The notes beneath the pieces were generated by a model that worked only from the letters and a program-made list of their open reading frames with translations, was not told the DNA's origin and did not search any database. Of a stretch of 64,000 nucleotides of DNA, positions 33,100 to 45,200 are shown piece after piece; within the stretch, counting starts at the first letter, position 1, and each line of letters starts with the position of its first letter. The DNA comes from Kingdonia uniflora. Lineage: Eukaryota; Streptophyta; Magnoliopsida; Ranunculales; Circaeasteraceae. The stretch lies in NCBI GenBank assembly GCA_014058105.1, contig JACGCM010001659.1, forward strand, positions 4,278,001 through 4,342,000, given 5' to 3'. A program made the translations under genes and the position numbers.

Positions 33100-33939
33100 A
33101 TGTCCATTGATCTAATGGCGAGCGTTGATCATTTCGAGATTCATAACGCATCTTCTACTATTGAGACACAGCAGCCCATTGATACTTTGACACCCATTAA
33201 TCCTTCGGTTCAGATGGATTATGCTGTGATTCATGGCCCGGATAACAACGTTACCCAACAACAACTCATTGGTTCTCCGATGCCCATTAGGCCTTCGTCT
33301 CCGATTCATGATATATCTTCCACCATAATGCATCAGCATCCTATTGGCATTTTCACGCCTACTCCACAGCAGAGCATTCATTCCAACTCATCATCTCATT
33401 GTACCTCTTTCAGGACGTCGCGAATTAAAGCAAAAAGAGAGGTGCAAGTGAAAACACTAAATAGCATTATGGCTCTTTATAAAGTTTTTGGTCTCAGTGT
33501 TTTCTTTGGTCTGGCACTTGCTACACCAACTGAGGAAATCCTTTCGCTGAAAGAGGACTGCCAAACTCCCATTGTGACGCCTATAGCAATAGTTTTATTC
33601 GAGTTGTCGTCCTTTGCTTTGTTTACATTATCATGCCTATGTGCATACGTTGCAAAGGTCCAAATTCTTTGGTCCAACAAAAAACAGGACGGTGGAGCTT
33701 CTGTAGGCTGTATTAGGACAAACGTTTTGAAGATTCGAATGCGGACTGTGATACTTGCATTTCTCGTGGGATATGTTTTTCTTACTCTATCGACCCTCTT
33801 CATCCTCTTGGTCAAATTTGGAGTAGTTTCTTGCTGGAGCTCTTACACAATTGCTGTTGCAATTGTAGCAATTTATACCCTATCAGCGGGAGTTGCAGAT
33901 TTTCTTTATACCATTATTTGTTCCCTTTTTTTATTATAG
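33100..33939 (+). CDS. Predicted four-helix membrane protein, family not recognised
   Basis: An uninterrupted 279-codon ORF. Residues 1-105 are hydrophilic, rich in Thr/Pro/Ile/His/Gln with loose repeats around PI(G/D)xxTPxxP. The rest has four hydrophobic segments, roughly 125-142 (ALYKVFGLSVFFGLAL), 160-185 (TPIAIVLFELSSFALFTLSC), 215-237 (VILAFLVGYVFLTLSTLFIL) and 246-277. Its C-terminal pattern is like small plant membrane proteins, but I cannot name the family. A second in-frame Met lies at 33115. A 3' splice site (TCATCTGCAG) precedes it near 33065, so the copia I insertion at 26788 may sit in its 5' region. Another GT-AG pair is possible at 33961-34045. Confidence 0.6.
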   Translation: MSIDLMASVDHFEIHNASSTIETQQPIDTLTPINPSVQMDYAVIHGPDNNVTQQQLIGSPMPIRPSSPIHDISSTIMHQHPIGIFTPTPQQSIHSNSSSHCTSFRTSRIKAKREVQVKTLNSIMALYKVFGLSVFFGLALATPTEEILSLKEDCQTPIVTPIAIVLFELSSFALFTLSCLCAYVAKVQILWSNKKQDGGASVGCIRTNVLKIRMRTVILAFLVGYVFLTLSTLFILLVKFGVVSCWSSYTIAVAIVAIYTLSAGVADFLYTIICSLFLL

Positions 33940-34430
33940 ACAGAGACGCAACGGGTTATTAAGGTTTGCCCTCTGTCATGTTATCTCTTTGCACTATCTT
34001 TATATCTAATCATAACATTCTTGATATCTTCATAACCAGGTTCAGGCGTGGACATTCCTGTCAAATTTCCGAGGGAGAGATAGATCCAAATATGCCATGA
34101 AGATGTGCAAAGAAATTCTACTTTTCTCAATAATTTTATGACTTGTTTCATTTCGTTTCATTCTGTACTTCTGTTATGCGGATATAGTAGATAAGGCAGC
34201 GTGATCGATATAATAACTTCAGTTTAGTTGTCTGGTATATTTCGCGTTCTTAAAAATAAAAACAAAGATACTTAAATACATGGAGTATGATTACATTTCA
34301 TATTGTACGTCATTTTCTTTTGTGAGCTAGAGAGGAAGTATTCATTTTGTTGTCTCAAGAATTAAATCGTTCCGGAACATTGCAAAAACTGCATTATTTT
34401 AGGACAGATTTACGAGAAATTGGATAACCA

Positions 34431-34790
34431 CTAACCGGACCTCCAAACATGAAGATATATCCAAAGTCGCCTTCTCTGATCTTCATCAGAATAATAACAC
34501 CAAATATAGTCTAGGACTTCAGTCATCGTCTCATCAGGAACAATTGGCTTGATTTCTTCATCATAGAAATGAATTTGGCCAAAATAACATGAATCTTGAA
34601 AATCACCTTTCACTCCCCATTTGAGGGTAAACTATCGTGGGTGTGTAAACCTGCCCACCCCATTCTATATTGGTCGCACCGTCAGCTAAGTTTGTAAATA
34701 TTTCTTTAGGCCAGTACCCAATCACATCATTTTCAACCATGAGCCACCAATCTCCACCGGCTTCCTGTAAACAAAGGCGCAATACATGAA
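34431..34790 (-). pseudogene. Neprosin pseudogene, 3' exon
   Basis: Minus-strand reading gives GDWWLMVENDVIGYWPKEIF, LADGATNIEWGGQVYTP and QMGSE. These are the conserved WWLxxG/GYWP...IEWGGxV...QMGSGxF blocks at the C-terminal half of the neprosin domain. A frameshift after QMGSE leads to DFQDSCYFGQIHFYDEE, matching the family's KASYFRNIQVVD region. The usual Cys and GGPGRNP end is not preserved; the frame closes at 34431 as WRSG. Confidence 0.75.
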
Positions 34791-34861
34791 TACATTTTTC
34801 GACTGAAGGTCGGTTACATTAAATTTATAAATATATATACATAGAACAATCAATATTTTAA

Positions 34862-35758
34862 GGGTTAATTAGTTTTTAGACCAGAAATAATGACCACGAT
34901 TTGGGCTAACCCCCTATGATTGTCATTTTTATCTTTTGGACTCTAAAACACCTCGGAAGTCGCTCTCCGAGATTAAAATAATATGAAGTACCAGAAATAT
35001 CTCTACGTTTTGGGAATCATTATCATCACCTTAAACACACACATATAGAGAAGAAAGATGAAAAAATGATTGTCATCATCATCAACGAGAGCGACGAAGG
35101 CAAAGAAGCGAGATTCGATGGTCTTACCGATCATTCTAAAATCGAGTCCACAATTCGATTCTAAAAGAGAGGTTCGATGGTTTTACCGAGGTTCGGAGAT
35201 GATGATGATGATTTTGGAAGGTGATAGATGATAATTTTTGGAAGATGAAATTCACGTTTTCGAGGGTTTGAAGTTTTGAAAGCATAAATTTTTGAATTTG
35301 TTAGAATTTTTTTGGGGTTTCTTTTTTAGGTTTTTTTTTGTGATGTTGGTTGTTGTTGATGATGATGATTTTGGAAGGTGATGATAATGACTTTTGAAGA
35401 TGAAAGCTAAGTTTTTGAGGGTTTGAAGTTTTGAAAGCATAAGTTTTTGGGTATGTTAAATTTTTTTGGGGTTTTTTTGTAAGGTTTTTTGTGATGATAT
35501 TAGTTGTTGTTGAATGTTGATGATGATGTTGTTAATGGATTTATGTTTTAATTTAGTTTTGATTTTTGTTTTGTTTCGTAATTTATGTATTACTTTAGTT
35601 TCAGAGTTTCAATGGTGGAAAAGGAGATGAAAATAGTAATTTTGGTATTTTACCAAAAACTAACAGGGGTGTTTTAGGGTCCAAAAGTTAAAAATGACAA
35701 TCATAGGGGGTTAGCCCAAATCGTGGTCATTATTTCGGGTCTAAAAGCTAAGTAACCC
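34862..35758. mobile_element. Non-autonomous Mutator-like MITE with 9-bp TSD
   Basis: An 897-bp element with terminal inverted repeats of about 95 bp: left GGGTTAATTAGTTTTTAGAC..., right ...GTCTAAAAGCTAAGTAACCC. TIRs share the inner block TAATGACCACGATTTGGGCT. A perfect 9-bp target duplication ATATTTTAA (34853-34861 and 35759-35767) indicates Mutator-type transposition. The inside is non-coding with an imperfect duplication of about 160 bp (about 35199-35360 and 35359-35520) including GATGATGATGATTTTGGAAGG and GAGGGTTTGAAGTTTTGAAAGCATAA. It lies in an intron of the neprosin pseudogene. Confidence 0.9.
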
Positions 35759-35785
35759 ATATTTTAATTACCAACAAAAATACAT

Positions 35786-35929
35786 CGATCATGGTTTTAT
35801 AATGTCGACCACCCATGTAAATCTGGACGGCATTGTGGAAGACACAATCAAGTGTTGGGGCTCTATTCACAGTAACGAAACCTGGACATCGAGTGCCACG
35901 GCAACCTGTAGTCAGACCATTATCTGCCT
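35786..35929 (-). pseudogene. Neprosin pseudogene, TGC...CPGFV exon
   Basis: After an AG acceptor (TTACAAACAG at about 35930) the minus strand reads DNGLTTGCRGTRCPGFVTVN, equivalent to the TGCYNLLCPGFVQxN block of neprosins, with both Cys kept. The usual tail (about ALGAxISPxS) is replaced by less conserved sequence. The donor side is close to the MITE. Confidence 0.7.
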
Positions 35930-35935
35930 GTTTGT

Positions 35936-36409
35936 AATTAAATAAAATGTAAAAATGCTTTTCATTGTGATTTCATTGTAAACAAATGTGGCGAAAACTA
36001 TACTAGAAAGACAAGAATACTTTGTTACGTTTTGCGGCTCAAAAAAAGTAAAGGAAGAAAAAAAAGCAGTTTTTTTTTGTTTATCCTACTCGAATAGAAG
36101 AGTGGCACCTGCCTCTGTTTAAACAGGAAATATCTCAGTTAGAACAGAGATCGGTGGTAAGTTTTTTTGGCATTGGAAAAATGCCTCGCAATAAGTAATT
36201 CGAAGGTGTCTTATATTATAGATTAGGTGCCTTATGATATAAAACAGACCTAGGGGGTCTAGAAAGATCCAACCCTTATCTAGTAGAGATTGAGGCCTCT
36301 ATGGCTAAGCTTTGTAGAGAGAGGGGTCTTTGCAAGGTTGTACAAGTTGGAGAGTTCTCTTGGGGATTTGATGAAGAGAGGGAAAACTAAAATTCTAAAC
36401 AATCTAGCT
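35936..36409. other. Intronic stretch without recognised features
   Basis: This part of the neprosin intron shows no ORF, no terminal repeats and no match within the window. A poly-T/A-rich section (36050-36080) is present. Confidence 0.4.
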
Positions 36410-37430
36410 AACTAACCTAGAGAGGGTGAATAAGTTATATCTTAAAATATCGTTCTCACAAACCTACTCTACCACAAGCAATAACAAGTATTAGGAGCAG
36501 AAACTTAAATAACACGCAAGATATACCCCGAAGGAAACCCACGAATGGGTGAAAACCTCCGGCCCTAAAAAGCCACTAATCAATTAAACAACCATTCATA
36601 CAAGAATTAAACGCCTTTGTTACCTCACTAGTGTCTGCTTGCTCAATAAGCCCTAGCCAAAGTCTTTGCGTCTTCCCCGGTCTTGATTATCTTTGTGGAT
36701 CACTTTAGATGCTTGCGTCTCAAAGCTTCACACACTCGAGAACCCCCAAACAAGAATTAATCAATAATGAATTTTGAATAGGAGATGATGATTACAAAAT
36801 CATCAAGTCCCATTGCTAGCTTAGGAGAAGTTCTAGCAATTTCTCTCATAGTAAGTTATGATTCAATTGATGAACATATCATGGAAAGAATACAACTGAA
36901 TCAAAAGTTCAATTCTATGATTCAATGGTTTTTCTTCAATAGAAACTTTGAAACCTAAAACCTTAATTTTGGAGAGAGTGAAATTTTTCTTGAAAGGGTT
37001 CACTTAAACCCTCTTTCAAAAATCACAAGAGATGAGAATCCCGAAGTAAATCTCACAACAGAAACTGGTTTTTCGAAAATAAAAAATATAAGTTTGAAGT
37101 CTTGGGCGTAACTTGGGTGGTTACCTGGGCGCCCAAATCTTACACAAGGAAAAATGAATTTGAGGCAAGAAAGACCTAGGCGTAGCCTGGGTGACAGTTG
37201 GGCGCTCAGGTCAAAAAATAGCTTTTTTATTTTCTTCAAAAAATGACTTTAACAAAAAAATGTTTTCTTCAAAGGAAAAACCACATTTCCAAATAAATAA
37301 AGAAAAAGAATTCTAAGCTCACCTACTAAGGGGATTCTCGGTGCGATGATCGTCTATCTTCTTGAACTCTTCTTAAAGACGAAGGTATATCTAAACGATG
37401 TGTAAGTCAACCTCGACATACTCTAACCTA
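36410..37430 (-). repeat. LTR-like block, possible solo LTR
   Basis: On the minus strand this stretch has the feel of a copia LTR: it ends CTTATTCACCCTCTCTAGGTTAG, with upstream TTCACCCATTCGTGGGTTTCCTTCGGGG, and contains a pair of imperfect GC-rich motifs (CTTGGGCGTAACTTGGGTGG and AGGCGTAGCCTGGGTGACAG on plus). I could not find a matching partner, terminal TG/CA with duplication, or coding sequence, so its class is uncertain. It lies within a neprosin intron. Confidence 0.35.
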
Positions 37431-37560
37431 AGTTATTTTTGTCAACAAATCACAATATCGGAGAATAGTGGAACATCAAAAACTATAGTAGAAAAATGAG
37501 AGTAGTACTTACTGTCCATGCTACGAACAAACGAGTGGAGTTGTCACCGTATAATGGTTT

Positions 37561-38530
37561 TGAAATTCTATGTGCTCGTAATTAATGTATTTCAAGAAAA
37601 TAGGTCAGAACAATTCCTATTAATCAATAGTCTAAGGTTAAACAGAAACAATCAAAAGCAAAGATACGGAATTAAAGGACACAAGCAAATGTTCACCCTG
37701 TGGAAACTCCTTACTCAGGAGAAAAACCACAGGTCGTTGTCGAAGATCACGACAACCAAAAGTTGTACTAATCGAAAAGAGTTATACTGAATTACACTTA
37801 CAGCTTTAATAACCTAGTCTCAAGATTATCACTCTTCTGACTAAAGCTTCACGCTCCATCTTCTTCTTGTTCTCACAACAACTCTTCTTGATCTCTTACT
37901 AAGAAACTTCACCTATTCTTGCAACAGCCCGTCTTGATGTCTCACCAAGAAACTTCTTCCAGAATCGCTCTTGAACAAATAATTAAGAAGTCTTTGAAAC
38001 CCTAATTCAACATTAATCTAAAGATCAAAAGATGATTTATTGATCTTAAGTTCTTCTCACTCTCTGATAAAGTCTTTTTGGAGCCTTTAGAAAGAAAAAC
38101 CTTTTGGCCAAGAAAAAATCTAGAGAGAAAAAGAAACTAGGGTTTTTTTAAATAGTAGTTCCATTTCTCTCGATATTCGTTCGAACGAATCACGTCTAAT
38201 TTGGTCAAAAACCCAAGAAAGTTTACATCTCGTTCGAACGAAAAGAAGTCTCGTTCGAACGACAATTGTATGTGGGCCAAATTCCAGGGGACTTGACACT
38301 TCGTTCAAACGATAACAAAACTCGTTCGAACGACAATTGCATATGGGCCAAATTCCAGGGGACTTGACACTTCGTTCAAACGATAAGAAAATTCGTTCGA
38401 ACGAGAAAATAGAGAAAGGCTCATTCCTTTTATCAGAGAGTAATACTTACCTTCTGTCCAGTGATCTGTGTCTTCGACTGAAACAACCAGAAACTCCATA
38501 AACACGAAATGAGACAAATAGAACCTTTCA
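37561..38530 (-). repeat. 3' LTR of copia II
   Basis: 970-bp LTR with seven TCGTTCGAACGA/TCGTTCAAACGA palindromes between 38177 and 38404 and a TATTTAAA box at 38147-38154 (minus). It is about 94 percent like its partner by eye in sampled stretches. Confidence 0.93.
38147..38404 (-). promoter_or_regulatory. Copia II LTR promoter: seven palindromes plus TATA-like box
   Basis: Palindromes at about 38177, 38230, 38251, 38301, 38322, 38372 and 38393 stand 23 to 250 bp upstream (in element direction) of TATTTAAA at 38154-38147. A 71-bp unit containing GGGCCAAATTCCAGGGGACTT plus two palindromes is tandemly repeated. The 5' LTR has the same layout (palindromes 47835-48061, TTTAAATA at 47785-47792). 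Confidence 0.55.
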
Positions 38531-39000
38531 ATCTCCCCTTTTGGTTCATTTCATGGCAAATAAAAACTAGGACAACCACCACCCATTCCTTGAACAAGTT
38601 CAATCTCTGGACCTCTTCTATGGATAATATCTTCTTACTAAATATCTACACACTCAGCAAACTCATTTATAATATATGTGGTAAAAATAAAACTTAGAAA
38701 ATATGCACATATATAGAAAGAAATAAATCACAAACGGAGACATCCAAAGAAGCAAATCCAAACCAGATAAGTAGATGCATCTCTCCATTGTCACAGAAGA
38801 AACAATCAAACAACTGTAAACCAAATATCTCAAAGAAAAGTAATTAGAGACAACTGATAATTATATTAACAAAAGATAGTACTAGCGTACAGGCAGAGTT
38901 AGAACAAAGATTCCTACCTCACAGACGCTCAAAACATTAAAAATAATAATAGTCTCAAAGAAGAAATAGACTAAAGAAAACAAAAAACATAGAGGAACAA

Positions 39001-40129
39001 TCACAGCTCTGCAGACTCAGACTCATAATCACCCGCCTCTGTCTCCTGACCCAAATGACGACTCTGAACTGTTGCCTTAATAGACCCCAGTCGAATCTCT
39101 ATAGTCACCAAACGTGTCTCCATAGTGCCCATCCTGGTCGACATCAACTGAAGCATGTTCCCAATACTCTGAAGAGAAAACACCTCCTGAGGCGCCTGAG
39201 CGGCCGAGCTAGAAGTACTAAGGTGCTGATCTGAAGGGGATGTCTCAGAAGGTAGCACATGAGGAAGATGAGAGGAACTCTTATTGGAATTGCTCGAATC
39301 CAATCGGTCTATCTTGGTATCTTCAAGTTCAGTTAAGGCCACCACGTAGCCAGCATCAGTAAAGAACATTGTGATCAGTCTAGCAAACGGTAGAGAACTC
39401 CTGGTTTCTGTTTTGGAGCTAGCCTCAAGCATCTCCTCAATGATGATGTTAGGAAGATCAATCTCTATATCATTTTTGAAGGCATAAAGAAAAACCTTCA
39501 TCCGCTCTGACAATTCAATCTTTTGGAACCGCGGGATGATATTCGTAATAGCAATGCTATGTACGAAACGAGACTCATTATCTAACATTCTACGGGATAC
39601 AATACCCGATCCAGTATACAACCTACTCTGAGCCGTGATATCAATCACCATATCTCAAAACTCAGGAAGAATAGGCTCCTCATCCTCACCGTCAACAAAC
39701 CCACCCCTAGAATTAGCAACCGGCCAAGGATAGGATGTCGGTGGCCAAAATATCATAGAGTCTCTCCCTAGTAATAAAGAACTCAGTGCCATTAAGAGTT
39801 ACTCGAAAAGAGCGACTGGACATGTTCCGGGCGGGCACAAGTGTCATAGTAGCATAAAAGAGACTTACAATCCGCGGATATACTTTTCCCGTAGGAGTCA
39901 GAATCTTAGACCAATGTCAAGCTCAAAATTTTCCAAACATTCGAGCTAATTCTTCATTCACTGCAGAGATGCTCTTTATGTCCACCTTCTGCTCCATCAC
40001 AATTGGGCGATCTCAAAAACCCTTCTCAGTGGCCCAAAACTCAGGATTTTTACCCACCCTCTGACTATCAAGGATAACGGTATCGTCCACTCGTGACCTC
40101 TTGTTTCCGCCCCTTACTCGAGGTGCCAT
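39001..40129 (-). pseudogene. Extra ORF in copia II (plant transposon protein domain-like)
   Basis: A minus-strand gene in the env position, between pol and the 3' LTR and in the same direction as pol. It starts MAPRVRGGNKRSRVDD (ATG 40129), continues VYPRIVSLFYATMTLVPARN and FRVTLNGTEFFITRERLYDI, then (39651-39001) SRRMLDNESRFVHSIAITNI, LPFARLITMFFTDAGY, a Ser-rich linker and a short amphipathic C-terminal helix. The combination recalls the Pfam 'putative plant transposon protein' domain, from memory. It has no membrane segment, so it does not look like an envelope protein. In-frame stops near 40010 and 39660 show decay. Confidence 0.65.
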
Positions 40130-40680
40130 TTAGAGAACAATAAAAAGATTGAAACTCTTGTTCAGAAGAAAAACCCCACCCCAATATCAAGCACCAATGA
40201 CTTTTCTTCTAACCACCTGCATGAAAGAACCACCACTTCCCCAAACTCAATCAACACAAGTGAGCAGGGGAACCCAAGATAATTCAAGAACCAACAGTAC
40301 AATCCACCACCCTCAAACAAACCAATTACCAAAAAATTTCGAAGTACAATTTCACAAATCACAATTCAATCCTTCCCAAGCACATTAAAATCACAAGCAT
40401 AAAGGCAACGAAATACTAGTAGAGGAACAATGAAATCACAAACCAACCTTGAATTCGAAATAGAGCATAAATTAAAGAACCCTAGATCACACCTGCCATC
40501 GCCAAGAGCGAAATTGGAAACCCTAGAACTTAAATTGGGATGCTAGATGGAAGAGAGAGAATCAATCACTGAAGAAATGGACTCCACCAAGCTTAATCCA
40601 GCAAGAATTCGAGGTAACGAGAGGTTGGAAAGAATTTGGTGGAAGAGGAGCGATTTTGAAAAAATGAACAGACACAGTGG
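40130..40680 (-). other. Presumed 5' leader of the extra ORF
   Basis: Between the TATA-like box (40687-40681) and ATG 40129 lie about 550 bases without a matching long ORF on the minus strand. The CT-rich opening after the TATA box (TCTCTCTCTTCCATC near 40550) fits a plant leader. Plus-strand ORFs here look like shadows. Confidence 0.4.
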
Positions 40681-40736
40681 TTTTATACAACCCGCTCGAA
40701 AGTCGTTCAAACGACTCAATTGTTCGTTCGAACGAG
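40681..40736 (-). promoter_or_regulatory. Internal promoter-like site of the extra ORF
   Basis: In minus orientation two palindromes (CTCGTTCGAACGAA at 40736-40723 and GTCGTTTGAACGAC at 40715-40702) and a half-site (CGAGCGGG) are followed directly by TATAAAA (40687-40681). This copies the palindrome-then-TATA plan of the LTRs at a non-LTR site. Confidence 0.5.
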
Positions 40737-40739
40737 AAT

Positions 40740-42234
40740 AAAATAACTGAACAAGAAAAAAGATGAACTAAGGCAAATACTCTCCCTAAAACATTGGGTT
40801 GCCACTGACAAACACCGAAAACAATAACGATAGGACACAGACACACTCCCCCTTAAAACCTGCAGAGTCAAATCTATAAGCACATAAAATATACAGTATA
40901 GAAAAAATTATTGAGATATAAACAAAATAATGCAAGAGAACTTGGTGTGTATGTGTGTAGTCCAAACAAATATCTGACAAATAAGCATAAGAAGAGCACT
41001 ATATTGGGCATATGAGTCGACTTAGGCCTCTCATGGTTGGTCACTCAAAATCACTGAGAATTTACTAGATATCACTCTAAGGACATGAATATGAGTAAAT
41101 GAAGTAAAAACTCATGATCCAAGAAAGCAACGCTATTGTACTGAAGATCTCATGAAAGAAATATCAATTGTGTTTGGTGGTGTCAAGTTAAATACCATAG
41201 ACTTTCAAACTATCATCTCCACTAAATTGATTGTATCAAGCCTAAAATTAACTAGGTCCTTTAAGGTAATCATTAAGGCAAAGGTAGGCTAGTGAGGAAA
41301 AAGGTGTTTTGCTGGCATTCTAAGGACAAAAAATAACTTTCACCTCCATTGTGGAAATCAAAACTCCTCCATTGTTAAAATCAAAACTCCTCCATAGGTG
41401 AAATCAAAACTTCTCCATTGATGAAATCAAAACTCCTCCATTGTTGTTCTTAACAATGTTACTCGTTCCCTCTCTCTTTTTTTCTTTTTTTTTAAACAAG
41501 ACATTCTCCCAACCACACTCAGCCACACATTCTTCTTCAAATTTTCTCACTTTGAGTCCTTAGAACAAGGGTTTAAACAAAAATTTTGCGAATACAAAGA
41601 AAAGGCTTATTTTAGGCTCAACGGGTAGCAAGTGAATACATGATTAAGGTTAAAAATTGAAAGGCCAAAACAGGTTCAACAATGAAAATTCCTAGAATCA
41701 TATCCTAAGGCTTATACAATTTCTTATTTCACCTCGAATCAAGTAAAGAAAAGGTTCTAGTATTTTAACTTGAATTTTATGTCACCACCAACAATCGACT
41801 AATGCAGAAAATAACGAGATCAGAAACAAAATGAGATATTGCTGGAAAGAATTTATTTAATTACACTCAACGCTAGAGGAAAATCTTAGATCCTCATATA
41901 ATTTTAGGTAAAGAAGTCTCTGCATATACCCTCAAGATTTCTACCTACACCTAGAATCAGGGACATGTGAACTTTGTGAAGAATAAGTGAAACCAAGAAC
42001 TCAAGCATTAAATGAGTATATATCATATAAATAATTTCCATACATGCATATGCAACGCAATTATAGACTAAGCTCAAAGGAAAAAATAGGGAAGATAGTA
42101 CCTGACAATGTCCACAGAACCTATACCAACACCAGAAAGTCTTGAGAGATCTATGAAATGGAACAAACACCAATAGCGTATCAAAGATTTTCAAAACGAA
42201 TAACGTCCAAAGGCTTGGTGAAGAGATCAACAAG
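40740..42234 (-). other. Copia II non-coding region between pol and extra ORF
   Basis: No convincing gene was found. The block is related to 30390-31060 of copia I (see there). It contains four direct repeats of TCAAAACTCCTCCATTG-like sequence near 41365-41445. ORFs such as 41904-42377 and 40786-40980 are T-rich hydrophobic shadows. Confidence 0.5.
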
Positions 42235-45200
42235 TTAATTCTCCGTACAGACATACTCCAAAATAACAATCTTCTTCTCAACAAGGTCTCGAATGAAGTG
42301 AAATCGAATGTCAATGTGCTTGGTCCTCGAATGTTGTTCAAGATTTTTGGAAATGCTGATTGCACAGGTATTATCACAATAAAGTGACATCACTCCCTGA
42401 TTCACCCCATAGTCATGTAACATTTGCTTCATCCAAACTAGCTGTGTACTACAACTTCCCACCGCAATGTACTCTGCCTCTGAAGTACACTGTGAAATGC
42501 AATTTTGTTTTTTACTTTGCCATGCAACGAGATTGTTCCCAATGTAGTAACATCCCCCAGAAGTACTCTTCCTTTCATCAGAATTTTTAGCCCAGTCAGC
42601 ATCTGAGTATCCAATAATATCTGATGTAGTATCTCGAGTATACCGCAAACCAAACTCACAAGTCCCAAACAAATATCGAATAATCCGTTTAACAGCATGT
42701 AAATGAGACTCCTTAGAACTTGCCTGATAACGTGCACATATGCAAACACTGAACACGATGTCTGGGCGACTAGCTGTAAGATACAACACACTTCCTATCA
42801 TGCTCCTATACACCTTCTGATCCACATCAGTCCCTGCAGAGTCTTTACTCAATTTTGCGGTAGTGTTCATTGGCGTCCGGGCATGTTTTGAAGAATCAAG
42901 ACCAAACTTTTTGACAATAACTTTGGCATATTTAGATTGAGAAACAAAAATGCCATCTTCCCGTTGCTTGATTTGAAGACCTAAGAAGTAGGTCAATTCT
43001 CCAACCGTGCTCATCACGAATTCCCTTCCCATTAACTCACCGAATGCTTTGACATGAGAGTTCGACATTGAGCCAAAATAATATCATCCACATACATTTG
43101 TGCAATAAGAATTTCATCACCTTCCCGCTTAATAAACAATGTTTTATCAACTCCCCCTCGAATGAACCCCTTTTCAAGTAAAAAGTTTGAGAGTCTATCA
43201 TACCAAGCTCGAGAAGCTTGTTTTAGGCCATAAAGTGCTTTCTTCAAACGGTAAACATGCTCCGGATGATGAGGATCTTCAAATCACTTTGGTTGAGCGA
43301 GATATACCTCTTCCTCAAGTAGCCCATTTAAGAACACACTTTTCGCATCCATCTAATAAAGTTTGAATTTTTTGTGACACGTATACGCCAAAAGCATTCG
43401 AATAAATTCAAGTCTAGCGGTGGGAGCAAAAGTTTCTTCTATATCCACCCCTTTTATTTGGTTGTATCCCAACATCGCCGTTCTCATCGAACTTGTTCTT
43501 GTAAATCTACTTAGTGCCAATAATATTAGTATTTGCCGGTCGTGATACTAAGTTCCACACGTCTTGTCGCTTGAATTCATTAAGTTCATTTTGCATGGCG
43601 TTAATCCAATATTCATCAAATAAAACATCTTTGGCATTGGTTGGTTCAGTGATGGATACATAACACACACTCTCCACTGTCTCATATAATGTAGAACAAT
43701 GATATCCCACACATTTAGTGGACTCATAAAGTGTAGAACACTCATAGTCATCAAGGTATTTAAGAGCACCACAATTCCGAGGAGGATTAGTATAAACAGT
43801 ATCATTTGGTGCTAAAATCTCCCTAGAAGATGTTGGAATAGTTTCAGCAGGAGGTTCTTCTTGAACATCTTGTGTCACACTAGATGAGGTTGGTAGGGAA
43901 TCTTCTTGAACATTACTATCTTCGTCATCTGTTTGTCCAAGAACCGCCGAGTCATCAACTACCACATTAATCGATTCCATGACCATTTTGTGCTTCAAGT
44001 TGTACATACGATAAGCTCCACTGTTTGTGGCATATCCCAGTAAAATACCTTCATCGTTTCGAGCATCAAATTTTCCAATGTTCTCCCGATCATAAGTAAT
44101 ATAGCACTTACTTCCAAACATACGAAAGTATTTCAAGTTTGGCTTTTTTCCAAACCAGAGTTCATAAGGCGTATTAAGCGTAAGAGGACGCAGATAAACC
44201 CTGTTGATTATGTGACAAGAGGTATGAATAACTTCTCCCTAAAAGTGACTAGGGACATTCTTTCCATGAAGTAAAACCCGCCCCACTTCCTGTAGGACTT
44301 GGTTCTTTTGTTCAGCTACTCCGTTCTGTTGTGGTGTGATTGGTGCTGAAAATTCATGTTTAATTCCATTTGCCTTACAGTACTCTATCACATCACTGTC
44401 CTTGAGCTCACCTCCACAATCGCTACAAATTCTCTCAATAGAACAATCCTTCTCATTCTGTATTCCCAGAGCTATGGCATGAAATTCTTCAAATGTGTCT
44501 GACTTCTGCCTTAACAAAGCGATCCACGCGAATCGTGAAAAATCATCAACCATAACCAAGATGTACTTCTTTCCTCCCAAAGTACTTACTCTCATAGGAC
44601 CCATCAAGTCCATATAAATCAACTCCAGAACTCGTGTAGTAGCAATGTTGGTAGATTTTTTGTGCGGACTCTAGGTTTGCTTTCCAATTTGACATGGTTC
44701 ACACACAGCATCGGTTAGCTTGCTTAGTTTCAGAACCCCTCGAACTATTTCCTTACTCGTAATCTTCGCCACATCACTGAAATTCACATGTCCTAACCGA
44801 TGGTGCCAAAGTTCCACATCGCTTATCTTAGCAACTTTACATGATATCTCTTTTTGCGATACAGCATAGCAGTTGTCCGAAGTTCTATCCGCAGTCACAA
44901 TGCATTTCCCGGTATTATCAAAAGCACGACACGTTTTCTTGTCAAATGTTACTGTGCTGCCCGCATCACATAGGTGACTCACACTCAGAAGGTTTGCAGT
45001 GAGTCCCTTGACATAAAGTACATTATCGACTACAGGGCATCAAATTCCTTCTACACTCCCCTTTCCCACAATCTTTCCACTCATTCCTCCTTCAAAAGTA
45101 ACATCACCTCCTTGAATATCTGTGACATTATTCAGGCGTGTAGCATCTCCTGTCATGTGTCGAGAACATCCACTATCTACGTACCACTGTGTAAAGTTAA

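Noticed and set aside
36410..37430. Complete LTR retrotransposon in the neprosin intron
   Set aside because: No coding sequence, partner LTR or target duplication was found; kept only as an LTR-like block.
38170..38410. Heat-shock elements as an explanation for the TTCGAA palindromes
   Set aside because: The plant consensus needs alternating GAA and TTC units spaced by two bases (nGAAnnTTCn); TTCGAA has no such spacing, so a match cannot be claimed.
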